Notes: a model not told the origin generated them from the sequence alone. Counted from the first letter of the stretch, positions 8,509 through 17,003 are shown. The stretch is DNA of 64,000 bases from Paenibacillus eucommiae (GCF_017874215.1 NZ_JAGGLB010000025.1:62001-126000), one strand, 5' to 3'. Made by a program: numbers and translations.

Positions 8509-10011
8509 TTACAGCGGCTTGGATAAGCTTTCTGTGGAGCTCTCTGCAGGCAGCTCCTCTGGCGCAATTGCCTTTTTTGTGAACAATGTAAGGATCAGGG
8601 TAAGGGCGGCAAAGCCAAGTCCTACTGTGAATGAGGCGTTGACACCAGATAACAGTGCTTGTGCCTTCTCGCCTGCAGCCTCTGGATTAAGTGATTTTAC
8701 AAGATAGCTGCGTTCTCCTGAAGACATAAGGCTGATGAACAACGCTACGCCAATTGCTCCTGACACTTGCTCGAAGGTAGTCAGTATAGCATTTCCATGG
8801 GAATAGTAGCGCTCCGGCAATGCGTTTAATCCATTCGTGTACACAGGCGTGAATATAAAGGCCAGTGATCCCATGAGCAGGATGTAAAGAATAACGATGA
8901 ATGTGACAGAAGTATCGAGCGTGATGCGGGTGAACAGCCAAATGACAACGGTGAGCAGCGCGGCACCGGGAATAATAAGCACGCGTGGTCCGTACTTGTC
9001 GAACCACTTACCAGTAAGCGGCGACAGCAATCCATTCAGCAAACCTCCAGGCAGCAGGATTAATCCTGTGGTCAGAGCCGTCAGTCCGAGTGCCCCCTTC
9101 AGTAGAAAAGGCAGCAGCAGCATGCTTGAAAATAACGTCATCATAAGAATGACCATCATGATAGCTGTAATGGTGAACATAGGGAAACGGAAAGTGCGCA
9201 TATCAAGCATGGGCTCCTTTGAACGAAGCTGACGCAGCACGAACAGAAGCAGGGAGAGCGAACCGATTCCAAGCGAAAAATAAACCATAGGGCTTGTCCA
9301 GCCACCATGTCCTTCACCCGCAGTGCTGAAGCCAAATACTATGCCGCCGAATCCGATTGTTGATAGCAGTATAGAAAGCAAATCGATTTTGGGGCGTGTA
9401 ATTTCAGATACGTTCACCAGATAACGATAAGCGACGAAAAAAGAAATCACAATAAAAGGGAGCACGATCAGAAACAGCCAACGCCAGCTTAATGTATCAA
9501 GAATAAGTCCTGATAAGGCAGGACCAAGCGTTGGGGCGAACATGATGATCAGCCCGACCATTCCCATCGCTGCACCGCGTTCCTCAGGCGGGTATAGCAC
9601 CACTATGGTATTGATGAGAACAGGCAGCATAAGACCGGCAGCAACCGCCTGGAATATCCGTCCTACCATCATTACCGGGAAACCGGGGGCAAGTGCACAG
9701 ATTAAAGTCCCAATTCCGAACAACAACAGCGCGCACAAAAACAGCTGGCGTGTTGTAAACCATTGAATAATAAGCGCAGATGCCGGGACAAGGACACCGA
9801 TCACGAGCAGATAGCTTGCCGACAACCATTGCAGTGTAGTCGCAGGCACGGCAAGCTCTACGGTGAGCTCCGGAAGCGCTATGTTAAGCAGTGTTTCATT
9901 CATAATGGCAAAGAAAGTACCCACCAGCAGTGATATCATGATGACTAGTCTCTTCTTTTTATCAATAGATATGACCTGTTGTGTTACTCCTGAACTTGAT
10001 GTTTCCTTCAC
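8509..10011 (-). CDS. DHA2-family MFS multidrug efflux protein
   Basis: About 500 residues with 14 predicted membrane segments, a proton-driven drug exporter. Motifs: first helix with NETLLNIALPELTVEL, LSASYLLVIGVLVPASALI, GRIFQAVAAGLMLPVL and the antiporter motif APTLGPALSGLILD. The open frame extends upstream to 10116, but a GTG at 10011 with GGAGGG 8 nt ahead gives a conventional short N-terminal tail, so I start there. No regulator is adjacent. The substrate is unknown. Confidence 0.88.
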   Translation of the reverse strand: MKETSSSGVTQQVISIDKKKRLVIMISLLVGTFFAIMNETLLNIALPELTVELAVPATTLQWLSASYLLVIGVLVPASALIIQWFTTRQLFLCALLLFGIGTLICALAPGFPVMMVGRIFQAVAAGLMLPVLINTIVVLYPPEERGAAMGMVGLIIMFAPTLGPALSGLILDTLSWRWLFLIVLPFIVISFFVAYRYLVNVSEITRPKIDLLSILLSTIGFGGIVFGFSTAGEGHGGWTSPMVYFSLGIGSLSLLLFVLRQLRSKEPMLDMRTFRFPMFTITAIMMVILMMTLFSSMLLLPFLLKGALGLTALTTGLILLPGGLLNGLLSPLTGKWFDKYGPRVLIIPGAALLTVVIWLFTRITLDTSVTFIVILYILLMGSLAFIFTPVYTNGLNALPERYYSHGNAILTTFEQVSGAIGVALFISLMSSGERSYLVKSLNPEAAGEKAQALLSGVNASFTVGLGFAALTLILTLFTKKAIAPEELPAESSTESLSKPL

Positions 10012-10237
10012 AATAAATTCCCTCCGTACATCTCTTGGAACGTTTAATTTGCTATCATCCCTTACGTAGTTGTTATCCGCTTGCAGCTCGTAGGAGTGAA
10101 TTAGCACGCTAATCATATAACGGCCTCCATATCTGAGTCAACATCCTCCCAAAAGGTTTGTGCAAGTGCGCAATATTCCTTGCTCTTAACTGCATAGCGA
10201 AGTAGATTAGATGGTATAGGAAACTGTTTGGATTGGG

Positions 10238-10271
10238 AACTAAGATTGTATAGGAAACTAAGATTGTATAG
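10238..10271. repeat. Short tandem repeat
   Basis: The 16-mer AACTAAGATTGTATAG occurs at 10238-10253 and 10256-10271 (period 18), just upstream of the nucleotidyltransferase gene. Each copy ends in a -10-like TATAG. It may reflect promoter duplication. Confidence 0.6.
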
Positions 10272-10293
10272 TAGCCATTAGGGGGAATGAGTC

Positions 10294-11052
10294 TTGGATA
10301 CTCAGGTTAAGAGGCACTTGGATACATTTACAGCTTTATTTGTAGAGGAGCTTAAAGAGAATCTGTCAGGAATCTACTTGCACGGCTCTTTGGCTATGGG
10401 CTGTTTCAATCCGTCAAGGAGTGACATAGACTTACTAGTAGTTGTCAAAAGGAAATTGTCAAGAACAGGTATTAAACGGATCGTGCGTGATGTTCTAGTT
10501 TTACACGAAGGAATGACGAACGGACTTGAGTTTAGTGTGATTTTGGATGAGAATCTTGCTTTGTTTGATTACCCAACACCCTTTGAGCTTCATTATTCGG
10601 ATTATCACCGTGAGAAATATCGTACAGATGATCATTATGTATGCGGGGGGGATAAGGATAGGGATCTGGCATCTCAAATCACCATAGCCTATCACAGAGG
10701 AATTACTTTATATGGAAAACCATTGGCAGAGCTCTACCCGCCGATTGAGAGACGATACTATCTTGCTTCCATTCTTCACGATGTAGAAGGTGCACCCAAG
10801 GAGATTATTAGTAACCCGATATATGTAACCCTAAATTTGTGCAGAGTGCTTTTGTATATAAGGGAAGGGAAATTAAGCTCAAAAAGAGAAGGAGGAGAGT
10901 GGGGCATAACTCATTTGCCGATACAATACCGGGACCTGGTTCAGAGTTATTTGAATGAATATAACGGGGCGATCGGACATAACAAGGTGGAACCGCTTCA
11001 GCTATCGGAGTTTGCTGCCTACATGTTAAATACGATAAAGAAGGAAATTTGA
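10294..11052 (+). CDS. Nucleotidyltransferase with ANT/AadA-like C-terminal domain
   Basis: 252 residues. The N-terminal polymerase-beta-type core has GS at 31-32 and the metal-binding pair D44/D46 (SRSDIDLLVVV). The remainder resembles the helical domain (DUF4111) of aminoglycoside nucleotidyltransferases such as AadA and ANT(9). TTG 10294 is used because the nearby ATG at 10287 is out of frame and closes quickly. It could adenylylate an aminoglycoside, but many chromosomal relatives have no known substrate. Confidence 0.8.
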   Translation: MDTQVKRHLDTFTALFVEELKENLSGIYLHGSLAMGCFNPSRSDIDLLVVVKRKLSRTGIKRIVRDVLVLHEGMTNGLEFSVILDENLALFDYPTPFELHYSDYHREKYRTDDHYVCGGDKDRDLASQITIAYHRGITLYGKPLAELYPPIERRYYLASILHDVEGAPKEIISNPIYVTLNLCRVLLYIREGKLSSKREGGEWGITHLPIQYRDLVQSYLNEYNGAIGHNKVEPLQLSEFAAYMLNTIKKEI

Positions 11053-11105
11053 CAGTGATAATTGTTTTCAATTAAATTATTCCTTAATACCTTATGTAAG
11101 TCATC

Positions 11106-11867
11106 ATGAATACGATTATCTATGAACTGAAGGATGCACGCCTGTTAGCCGATCAGGGAACGCTAAGCCCAATTGCCTTGGCCCTTCAATTCCCGGTTAT
11201 GATCGTTCCGATAGGAGCCGTCGTAATGCGATCCATTGATACGGCCTACAGGGTGGGGGAAGGGCAGTTCATTATGCTGCAGCGCTCAGAGCCTGATTGA
11301 GAAAATTGCACCGACGCTGGCCATTCCCTACAATTACTTTAGCAGCATGAAGGAGCTTACCCTTTTCCTCGGAGAAACGCTTGGTAAGAATAACGAAGCC
11401 GAACAGTGGCTGGCGGAATTCGATGAGGAAGCGAAAGCGGCACGTGAGCAGCTTCAAGGCGTTATCAAGCCGGAGGATACTTTTGCATTAATGGGTGTTT
11501 TTGTAGTGGACAAGAGCCTCTATATTTATGGGGATGGCGGTTACCGTGGCGGCGAGGCGATCTATCAGCACTTGCAGCTTACTCCACCGGATAAGCAAAA
11601 GCAGGAAATGATCGGTAAGGTGTCCTTTAAGCAAATTTCTTATGAAGTAGTTGGCCATTATGCAGGCGATTACATTTTTCTCGATCAGGGTGAGATGATT
11701 TCCGAGGTGTGGGGAAACAATGAAGGCGTATGGAGTCGCTTGACGCAGTAAAGAACAATAGTGTGTTCCAGCTCGACCCTGATTTGTTCTGGGGGAATGA
11801 TCCGATTTCTATAAAGCTGCAGATGAAGGAACTGGTTAGAATGATAAAAGAATGGGCTGCGAGTTAG
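11106..11867 (+). pseudogene. Remnant of iron-siderophore ABC binding protein
   Basis: The recognisable part begins near 11288 (SLIEKIAPTLAIPYNYF) and continues through GDYIFLDQGEM to 11740, then breaks. The ending continues in another frame (DAVKNNSVFQLDPDLFWGNDPISIKLQMKELV) to a stop at 11865-11867, so a frameshift near 11740 splits it. The N-terminal half, with signal peptide and lipobox, is gone. The sequence joined at the front (11106-11300) is in a different frame and not clearly related. FecB/FhuD-type proteins are normally ~300-330 residues; under 200 remain here. Confidence 0.8.
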
Positions 11868-11910
11868 AGCCGAAACGGAATGAGCAGCAGTATCAACAGA
11901 ATTGCAGCTT

Positions 11911-11946
11911 AAAGCCAATGCAACGGGAGACCAGGGTATTGGCTTT
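11911..11946 (+). terminator. Possible terminator after the binding-protein remnant
   Basis: AAAGCCAAT / ATTGGCTTT stem with an 18-nt loop, then TGTTCT. It overlaps the next promoter. Confidence 0.5.
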
Positions 11947-11974
11947 TGTTCTGCCTAATTTATGGTAGTATAAT
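11946..11974 (+). promoter_or_regulatory. Promoter of VOC-family gene
   Basis: TTGTTC at 11946-11951, 17-nt spacer, TATAAT at 11969-11974, then GGGAGAAG and an ATG at 12006. Confidence 0.65.
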
Positions 11975-12005
11975 AATAGTGTTTCTATAGGGAGAAGTTG
12001 AAAAC

Positions 12006-12509
12006 ATGAAATTACAGGTTGAAGGTGTATCCGAGTTGGTGTTAGAGGTACAATCCATGGAGAGAGCGGTCAGCTTCTGGTCTGATAAATTGGGATTCCC
12101 CATTGTGGATCAGTGGAGTTACAATAATGGGCAATTTGATACGAGTGGTGCAGGAAGTGTTTGGGCTACTTGGTTATACGTCGGTGGAAACACTAGGCTC
12201 GGATTGTGGCTACCAAGAAATTTTTCTGAAGAGCAACTGAAAACGAGGCAATCCCCTATTAGTGAGTGGAAAAATGGGCTATATGATGAGGGTGGGATCC
12301 ATGTTCATTTTGCCTTATATATCAAACCCGAATTATTTGAAGGTACAGTTTCCCTGATGAAATCCATGGACATTGATCTATTGGTGTCTGTAAAGGAAAA
12401 CCACGAAGGAAGTAACTTATATTTCAAAGATACTGAAGGCAACATTGTGGAGTTCTATACGAAAAATATGAGAAAAGAATACGGACGTCATATTGGAGGA
12501 CGTTCTTAG
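12006..12509 (+). CDS. VOC (glyoxalase/bleomycin-resistance) family protein
   Basis: 167 residues with two beta-alpha-beta-beta-beta modules. The first has the typical VLEVQSMERAVSFWSDKLGFPIVDQW, the second ends YFKDTEGNIVEFYTKN. His101 in GGIHVHFAL and the Glu in NIVEFY are likely metal ligands. Members may be lyases, dioxygenases or drug-binding proteins. Which one cannot be read here. Confidence 0.85.
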   Translation: MKLQVEGVSELVLEVQSMERAVSFWSDKLGFPIVDQWSYNNGQFDTSGAGSVWATWLYVGGNTRLGLWLPRNFSEEQLKTRQSPISEWKNGLYDEGGIHVHFALYIKPELFEGTVSLMKSMDIDLLVSVKENHEGSNLYFKDTEGNIVEFYTKNMRKEYGRHIGGRS

Positions 12510-12555
12510 TGGATGCAGAACTTCGGTACTATTTTGAAAACATGGGGGGACCTAA

Positions 12556-13113
12556 TTGATCAAATTGTACAAAAAGGAAAAGGGAAAGGAACAGGATCAA
12601 AGAACCATCCTTTATTTCGAAGCCTGGCTGGAGCCGGACAATCGGAGGGCCGTCATTCACAGTGGAGTATCTGGCCGGAACGGTAAAACGGAATACGCGG
12701 AATGGGATGGGCAGATGGAAGAAGTCGAATTGTTGGAGACGTTGCTGAAGAAAGCGAGAGCAGGCGGCTACGTAGAGATTCCGGCAGAGCATCATGACAC
12801 GGTCATCGTTCAATATAAAATCAAGGGAAAAGGCAGCAAGGCCGATTTAGTCAAAAGACAGCGGGTTGAGCGGATGCTCGATCAAGTTCTCGGGTGGAAA
12901 GGGCTTGGACATGTGGACGGGGGCGATATCGGCAATAAGACGATGAACATCTTTTGCATAGTTGTCGATGGTGCTCTCGCCGCTGCTACGGTCAAGAATG
13001 CACTGAAAACTTATCGTGAAGATGTGAACCACGCTGTAATTGCCATTGGCAGGACGAACGAAAGTCCGGTAATTTTTCATCCTAAGGACTATAAAGAGCC
13101 GTTTTCTTTTTGA
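12556..13113 (+). CDS. Conserved hypothetical protein
   Basis: 185 residues, soluble. TTG 12556 follows GGGGGGA by 5 nt; an ATG at 12543 is out of frame and closes at once. The N-terminal ~45 residues (ILYFEAWLEPDNRRAVIHSGVSG...TEYAEWDG) look like a small beta domain reminiscent of WGR-type folds, and the second half (about 90-180) like an alpha/beta domain. I assign no function. A terminator follows directly. Confidence 0.65.
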   Translation: MIKLYKKEKGKEQDQRTILYFEAWLEPDNRRAVIHSGVSGRNGKTEYAEWDGQMEEVELLETLLKKARAGGYVEIPAEHHDTVIVQYKIKGKGSKADLVKRQRVERMLDQVLGWKGLGHVDGGDIGNKTMNIFCIVVDGALAAATVKNALKTYREDVNHAVIAIGRTNESPVIFHPKDYKEPFSF

Positions 13114-13153
13114 ACCACAGACCACCCATTAACGGGTGGCACCTGTGGTTTTT
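13113..13153 (+). terminator. Terminator
   Basis: Two stacked stems, AACCACAG/CTGTGGTT outside CCACCC/GGGTGG, followed by TTTTTG. Confidence 0.88.
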
Positions 13154-13249
13154 GTGCTTTTAGCGGAGCATGTTTCTAATTCAATTTTATTATCATATGT
13201 TTAATAGATTTGGAATAATAGTAGTAGAGAAGAAAAGGGGGAGCGTAGT

Positions 13250-13843
13250 ATGCTTACTTTAAAAACATGGGCAGGTTTGTTTACCAAGAAGGATACATCT
13301 GATTTGTACCATACGATTAAAGTTCGTGCGCCTCGTGATTATTTTAACCGGGCAGATGTTTTTATAGAAGATATCATCTACACGACCAATGAAAACATTC
13401 ATGGAATGAACAAGACTTTTCTCGTGAAGCTTTTATTTGATAACTTTCTTGATCACGTCCGTCAAGGGAAGGATATGTACGATTACGTTTTGAATTTGAG
13501 AGAAACCTACAAGAATGTCCTGGCCACAGTGAATAAACCGAATTTGCCAAACTCCAAAGCAGCGTCCAAATTCCAATGGAGCCTTTCAAATAAGAGCAAT
13601 AACACAGAGGGGGGAGACTACCTGACCCTCAACGTAAAACTGCATCAAAGGGAAGTTAATCGTATTGAAGTGCTTTTCTCTGATTTGGATTGGAAGTATG
13701 ATCATCCCCTGGATATGGAATTGAATGAGCTTTTATCCTTGCTATTTATTGAATTTATCACAGAGCTGCGGAACGGATTTACGAAGGAAACCAAAGAGGA
13801 AATTATAGCTTCCATTCTTAGCAAATGGGAGGAGCAGCAGTAA
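13250..13843 (+). CDS. Conserved hypothetical protein
   Basis: 197 residues, no signal peptide or membrane helix. A good GGGGGAG site precedes the ATG. The middle section (about 100-120) is Asn/Ser/Lys-rich and looks like a linker; the C-terminal ~40 residues are an amphipathic helix (NELLSLLFIEFITELRN...EEIIASILSKWEEQQ). No family recognised. Confidence 0.6.
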   Translation: MLTLKTWAGLFTKKDTSDLYHTIKVRAPRDYFNRADVFIEDIIYTTNENIHGMNKTFLVKLLFDNFLDHVRQGKDMYDYVLNLRETYKNVLATVNKPNLPNSKAASKFQWSLSNKSNNTEGGDYLTLNVKLHQREVNRIEVLFSDLDWKYDHPLDMELNELLSLLFIEFITELRNGFTKETKEEIIASILSKWEEQQ

Positions 13844-13980
13844 CCGTTATGGATAGTAAGCTGCGCATGATTTCAAATTTTCTATAATCAAGACAGGGTT
13901 TCCGAATTGTGGTAATATAGATCAAAATATAAGGTCCAAATAGATGGTCAATCATATAACATTAAAGCTGAGGAGACACG

Positions 13981-14559
13981 GTGAAAAGAAAACCGATACG
14001 TATTATTTTGCTGCTGGTATTTCTGTGGTTATTATCTTATTTTTTTATGGCTGAATCTGGGTACTCATTTAATGAGAATAAGGCTCTTAGAAACTCACTT
14101 CCATATCAGGATGGCAAAGTGGTTTACCAAAAGGATTTCGGTAGTAACAAAATTATCATATGGGATACGGCTAATACCAAATACGCCAAAGTCATTCATA
14201 CAAAATGGGGAGTATTACACCAGGTAAGAAATGTTTCTGTATTACTTTCTAGAGAGCCCGGCGATGCTATAAACAGAACATGGTCAGCATCATTAAATTC
14301 AAAAAAATTATATGAAACGACTTTTGCAGTAGAAGTGAAAAACGCGAACATAGAAAAAGTTATCATCAGTAATGACAATATAGACAATGAAATTTCTGAA
14401 CAGCTAGATGAAATAAAAAATAACTCTTCGATATTTATCGAATTGGAAGTGCAAGATGGCTTTGCCGTGTCCTATAATGAATTGCCTGTTAATGATGTAG
14501 GGGGCTTTGTATTTCGTGGTCTTGATAAAAATGGGCAGGTAATCACTGTTGGCAGATAA
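13981..14559 (+). CDS. Hypothetical membrane-anchored or secreted protein
   Basis: 192 residues from a GTG with GAGGAG upstream. Residues ~6-27 form a single hydrophobic helix (IRIILLLVFLWLLSYFF) after a KRK positive stretch, a signal anchor or uncleaved signal peptide. The rest is predicted extracellular and beta-rich. No lipobox and no named domain seen. The DUF4177 gene starts 37 nt after its stop. Confidence 0.6.
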   Translation: MKRKPIRIILLLVFLWLLSYFFMAESGYSFNENKALRNSLPYQDGKVVYQKDFGSNKIIIWDTANTKYAKVIHTKWGVLHQVRNVSVLLSREPGDAINRTWSASLNSKKLYETTFAVEVKNANIEKVIISNDNIDNEISEQLDEIKNNSSIFIELEVQDGFAVSYNELPVNDVGGFVFRGLDKNGQVITVGR

Positions 14560-14596
14560 ATTTGGCTCTGAATAAAAGGAGGAGGAGGATTCAACC

Positions 14597-14782
14597 ATGT
14601 ACGAATACAAATATGTAGAAACTTCATTAGGTGGGTTGTTCTCATCTTCAACGTATGAAGAAACCATTGATGAGCATGCAAAGGATGGCTGGAGATTAGT
14701 GCAAATTTTAGCGAAAAATTATAACGGTCATGGAAGGCCTACAACGCACGAAATTATATTTGAACGACCCATTCAAAAATAG
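14597..14782 (+). CDS. DUF4177 domain protein
   Basis: 61 residues. The whole protein matches the small DUF4177 fold: MYEYKYVET at the start, a central DEHAKDGWRLVQILA and a final IIFERP. GGAGGAGGA lies ahead of the ATG. Function of the family is unknown. Confidence 0.85.
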   Translation: MYEYKYVETSLGGLFSSSTYEETIDEHAKDGWRLVQILAKNYNGHGRPTTHEIIFERPIQK

Positions 14783-14822
14783 GTGTGTGTGATAGCAAAA
14801 TATTTTTGGATAGAGGAGCGGG

Positions 14823-15395
14823 GTGCTCGTGTTAGTTTCGGATGGTCAGCTATCTATTAGGAAAATGCTGTATACCGATGAAGACTTCTCCTTGTTATTT
14901 AAATGGCTTAATGACAAAGAAGTTCTAAGTTACATTGAAGGTCCTGGTACCAAATATACACATGAACAAATTATTGAAAAGTATGGGCCACGGGCAAAAG
15001 GTGAGCATTATGTCACCCCATGTATAATTGAATGTAACCATTCACCAATTGGCTATTTGCAATTTTACCAGTTACAAGAAGTTGAAATTCAGGAATACGG
15101 GGTAAAAGAAGGCCGACCACAATACGGGATGGATATATTTATTGGAGAGACAGATTATTGGAATAAGGGAGTTGGAACCGCGGCGCTAAAATCGATGGTT
15201 CGGTTCTTATTTACTGAGCGAGAAGCAGAGGATATTTATATCGATCCACAAACATGGAATATCAGAGCAATCAAGAGTTATGAAAAGTGTGGTTTTAAAA
15301 AAGTGAAGATACTCTATGAGCGGGAATTGTTTGATGGCGTATATAAAGATAATCAACTGATGCGAATTAGTTATGAAGAGTTTTTGGTTTCTTAA
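14823..15395 (+). CDS. GNAT acetyltransferase, AAC(6')/RimJ-like
   Basis: 190 residues from GTG 14823; an in-frame GTG at 14829 fits the GAGGAG site about equally well. The features SIRKMLYTDEDFSLLFKWLNDKEVLSYIEGPG, YGMDIFIGETDYWNKGVGTAALKSMVRFLF and IDPQTWNIRAIKSYEKCGFKKV are those of the Acetyltransf_8 group that holds aminoglycoside 6'-N-acetyltransferases. An aminoglycoside substrate is possible, not shown. Confidence 0.82.
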   Translation: MLVLVSDGQLSIRKMLYTDEDFSLLFKWLNDKEVLSYIEGPGTKYTHEQIIEKYGPRAKGEHYVTPCIIECNHSPIGYLQFYQLQEVEIQEYGVKEGRPQYGMDIFIGETDYWNKGVGTAALKSMVRFLFTEREAEDIYIDPQTWNIRAIKSYEKCGFKKVKILYERELFDGVYKDNQLMRISYEEFLVS

Positions 15396-15471
15396 AACGA
15401 GAGGGTATTTAGATAACCAACTACAACGTTATTTCTATTTCCACTATATTCCTGATATTGTACGTTAGCCA

Positions 15472-15630
15472 TTATGCTTAACCAAAACTTATTGGTCAAA
15501 ACGCTGGAGTATTGTCTTAACAGATTTAATCCCATGGAAGGGAGAATTATCGAAGTTGGCGTGGTTAAGTTAGAGTACCTTGATAGTAAATGTATTAGTA
15601 GTAAAACCATATTTTCCAATCTATTATACT
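15472..15630 (+). pseudogene. Possible remnant of a DnaQ-like 3'-5' exonuclease
   Basis: A 52-codon frame contains NPMEGRIIEVGVVKLEYL, which resembles the Exo I/II region of DEDD exonucleases (normally DxExTG...RIIEIGAVKV). The Exo I acidic residues are missing and nothing of the remaining domain is present. Evidence is a single short match, so this is tentative. Confidence 0.3.
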
Positions 15631-15720
15631 AGCATGTAATTATTTTTTAGGCAAATTGTTTAAAGGAGATTCAAGGGGATGAGTGATATATTATTTCAAG
15701 AGATTGTTTTCTGATTCTAC

Positions 15721-15749
15721 TTGAAAATAATGGATATATCAGGTATGAT
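15721..15749 (+). promoter_or_regulatory. Promoter driving the ZTP riboswitch
   Basis: TTGAAA at 15721-15726, 17-nt spacer, TATGAT at 15744-15749. The start point would fall about 10 nt before the aptamer. Confidence 0.65.
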
Positions 15750-15764
15750 ATTTTCAATAATTGA

Positions 15765-15838
15765 TCTGTGTGTTACTGGCGTGAACATGGGGAAACCATG
15801 AGGGAGCACACACTATAGGAGCCGTACGCCTGGGCAAA
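15765..15838 (+). ncRNA. ZTP riboswitch aptamer (pfl motif)
   Basis: The pfl/ZTP consensus elements occur in order: TACTGGCG after a GTGTGT helix strand, a CATGG/CCATG hairpin, GAGGGAGC, the pairing strand ACACAC, and the invariant GCCG...CGCCTGGGC. This RNA senses ZTP/ZMP (AICAR) and turns on purine and one-carbon genes. It is followed immediately by a terminator, giving a normal transcription-control architecture. No intact gene follows; a damaged purH-type sequence lies ~670 nt downstream. Confidence 0.88.
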
Positions 15839-15874
15839 GTATTTGGAGTTAAATCCGAATACTTTTTTTATTTT
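15836..15874 (+). terminator. ZTP riboswitch expression-platform terminator
   Basis: AAAGTATTTGGA / TCCGAATACTTT stem (one G-T pair) and a T7 run. Its 5' arm starts right after the aptamer's CCTGGGC, so ligand binding can compete with its formation. Confidence 0.85.
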
Positions 15875-16091
15875 GAACTCATTATTTTCTAAGGATCAGA
15901 AGGAAACTCAGATTTTACCTATCGTCACTATCCCTTTCACTCAAGAAGCAACCCCTACTGGCAGTCCGTTATCGGTTTGAACGTGGCACGTTAGGCGATT
16001 TGCAGCTGAGATCAGGGAAAGGATGTGGGAGTAGAGTGATAGTAATGTCTAGAGGAAGCACGCCTTCCGCCGAAAGGAGCATGAGCTGCAC

Positions 16092-16279
16092 TTAACGATG
16101 GTTTTCATCGTTAAAGCAAGTGTTTCCAGCTCAATCAGCACGTTAATGATGATTTTCATCGTTAAAAGAGGTCGGATGGCCCTCTCAGGGTGGATAAGAG
16201 GGATTTAATGATGAAAACCATCGTTAAAGCAAGGATATGGGGAGGACTTGCCGCTTTTAATGATGAAAAACATCGTTAA
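16092..16279. repeat. Cluster of four 23-nt palindromes (family R1)
   Basis: Copies at 16092-16114, 16143-16165, 16205-16227 and 16257-16279. Each has the form TTAAYGATG-N5-CATCGTTAA, a 9-bp stem with a 5-nt loop. Loops read GTTTT, ATTTT, AAAAC and AAAAA, so copies occur in both orientations. Three more copies lie at 44982-45117. The surrounding 15875-16382 has no gene. Confidence 0.85.
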
Positions 16280-16382
16280 AGTCGTCGTTAAAGTAGCAGA
16301 TCCTGGAGGTTGTGCGTGCTCGAGGGGCCGTTCTTCATCCCCAACGCCTTTGTCCAAGGATTCGTGCGATTTGTAGCTGAAT

Positions 16383-16506
16383 GAGGGAATGGCTGTGGGA
16401 GGAAGAGCGGTAGCGTCCGCCTTTAAAGATTTGTTTCTACCTCCTCATCTCTACCATTCAAAGAAACAAATCTTTAACAGCGGCTGGAGCCCACAGCCAT
16501 TCCCTC
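16383..16506. repeat. 124-nt foldback (MITE-like) element
   Basis: Terminal arms 16383-16399 and 16490-16506 are a 17-bp perfect inverted repeat (GAGGGAATGGCTGTGGG). Nested arms 16423-16438 and 16462-16477 are a second perfect 16-bp pair (TTAAAGATTTGTTTCT). The right end abuts the first recognisable codon of the purH remnant. A 29-nt piece of the right half recurs at about 55077-55105. Confidence 0.8.
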
Positions 16507-16507
16507 C

Positions 16508-16911
16508 TTGTCGAAGGACTCGAACTTTCTCCTTTGGCTACCGCATATGCAAGAGCAAGAGGCGCGGACCGAATGTCCTCATTCGGCGACTGCGCGGCTT
16601 TCAGCGACAAGGTTGATGTATCTGTAGCCAATTTTCTGAAAAAAGAGGTCTCCGATATCATTGTCGCACCAGGATATGACGATGAAGCATTGACCCAGTT
16701 AAAAAAGAAGAAAAACGGAACCTACCTTATCCTAGAGGTTGATCCTGATTATATTGACCGGGCTGCTCAAAGTGGTGTGAGGTACTTGGTTCAAGCCGGA
16801 AATTCATTACGTGATGATCAAGTCATAGAGGCAGCAAATGAATACGGAATAGTGATGGCCTATGCGGGTATTCGTTTGTTCATCATTAATAGTTGCAGCA
16901 CAACAAGTTAA
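16508..16911 (+). pseudogene. purH: purH-type AICAR formyltransferase, C-terminal remnant
   Basis: The frame reads LVEGLELSPLATAYARARGAD, then MSSFGDCAAFSDKVDVSVANFL, EVSDIIVAPGYDDEALTQLK and NSLRDDQVIEAANEYGIVMAYAGIRLF, the C-terminal region of the AICAR transformylase domain. About two thirds of the protein is missing at the 5' side, where the foldback element begins. The end reads RLFIIN; restoring one base near 16880 gives RLFHH-stop, the usual PurH terminus, so there is also a 1-nt deletion. It was probably once controlled by the ZTP riboswitch upstream. Confidence 0.85.
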
Positions 16912-16973
16912 GATTCCGAACCATTTCTCTAATTTATATACTATTTTTAAAATGTATTTCTTTTATAATAATA

Positions 16974-16988
16974 ATGTAAGCGATTTCA
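16974..16988 (+). promoter_or_regulatory. CcpA cre box
   Basis: ATGTAAGCGATTTCA matches the consensus WTGNAARCGNWWWCA at every position. It lies just downstream of a TATAAT at 16964-16969, so CcpA would block the promoter or early elongation of the secreted-protein gene when a preferred sugar is present. Confidence 0.8.
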
Positions 16989-17003
16989 AATAGAGGAGGA
17001 GGT

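Noticed and set aside
16092..16279. Possible CRISPR array
   Set aside because: The repeats are palindromic and alternate in orientation, spacers are uneven, and no cas gene is near.
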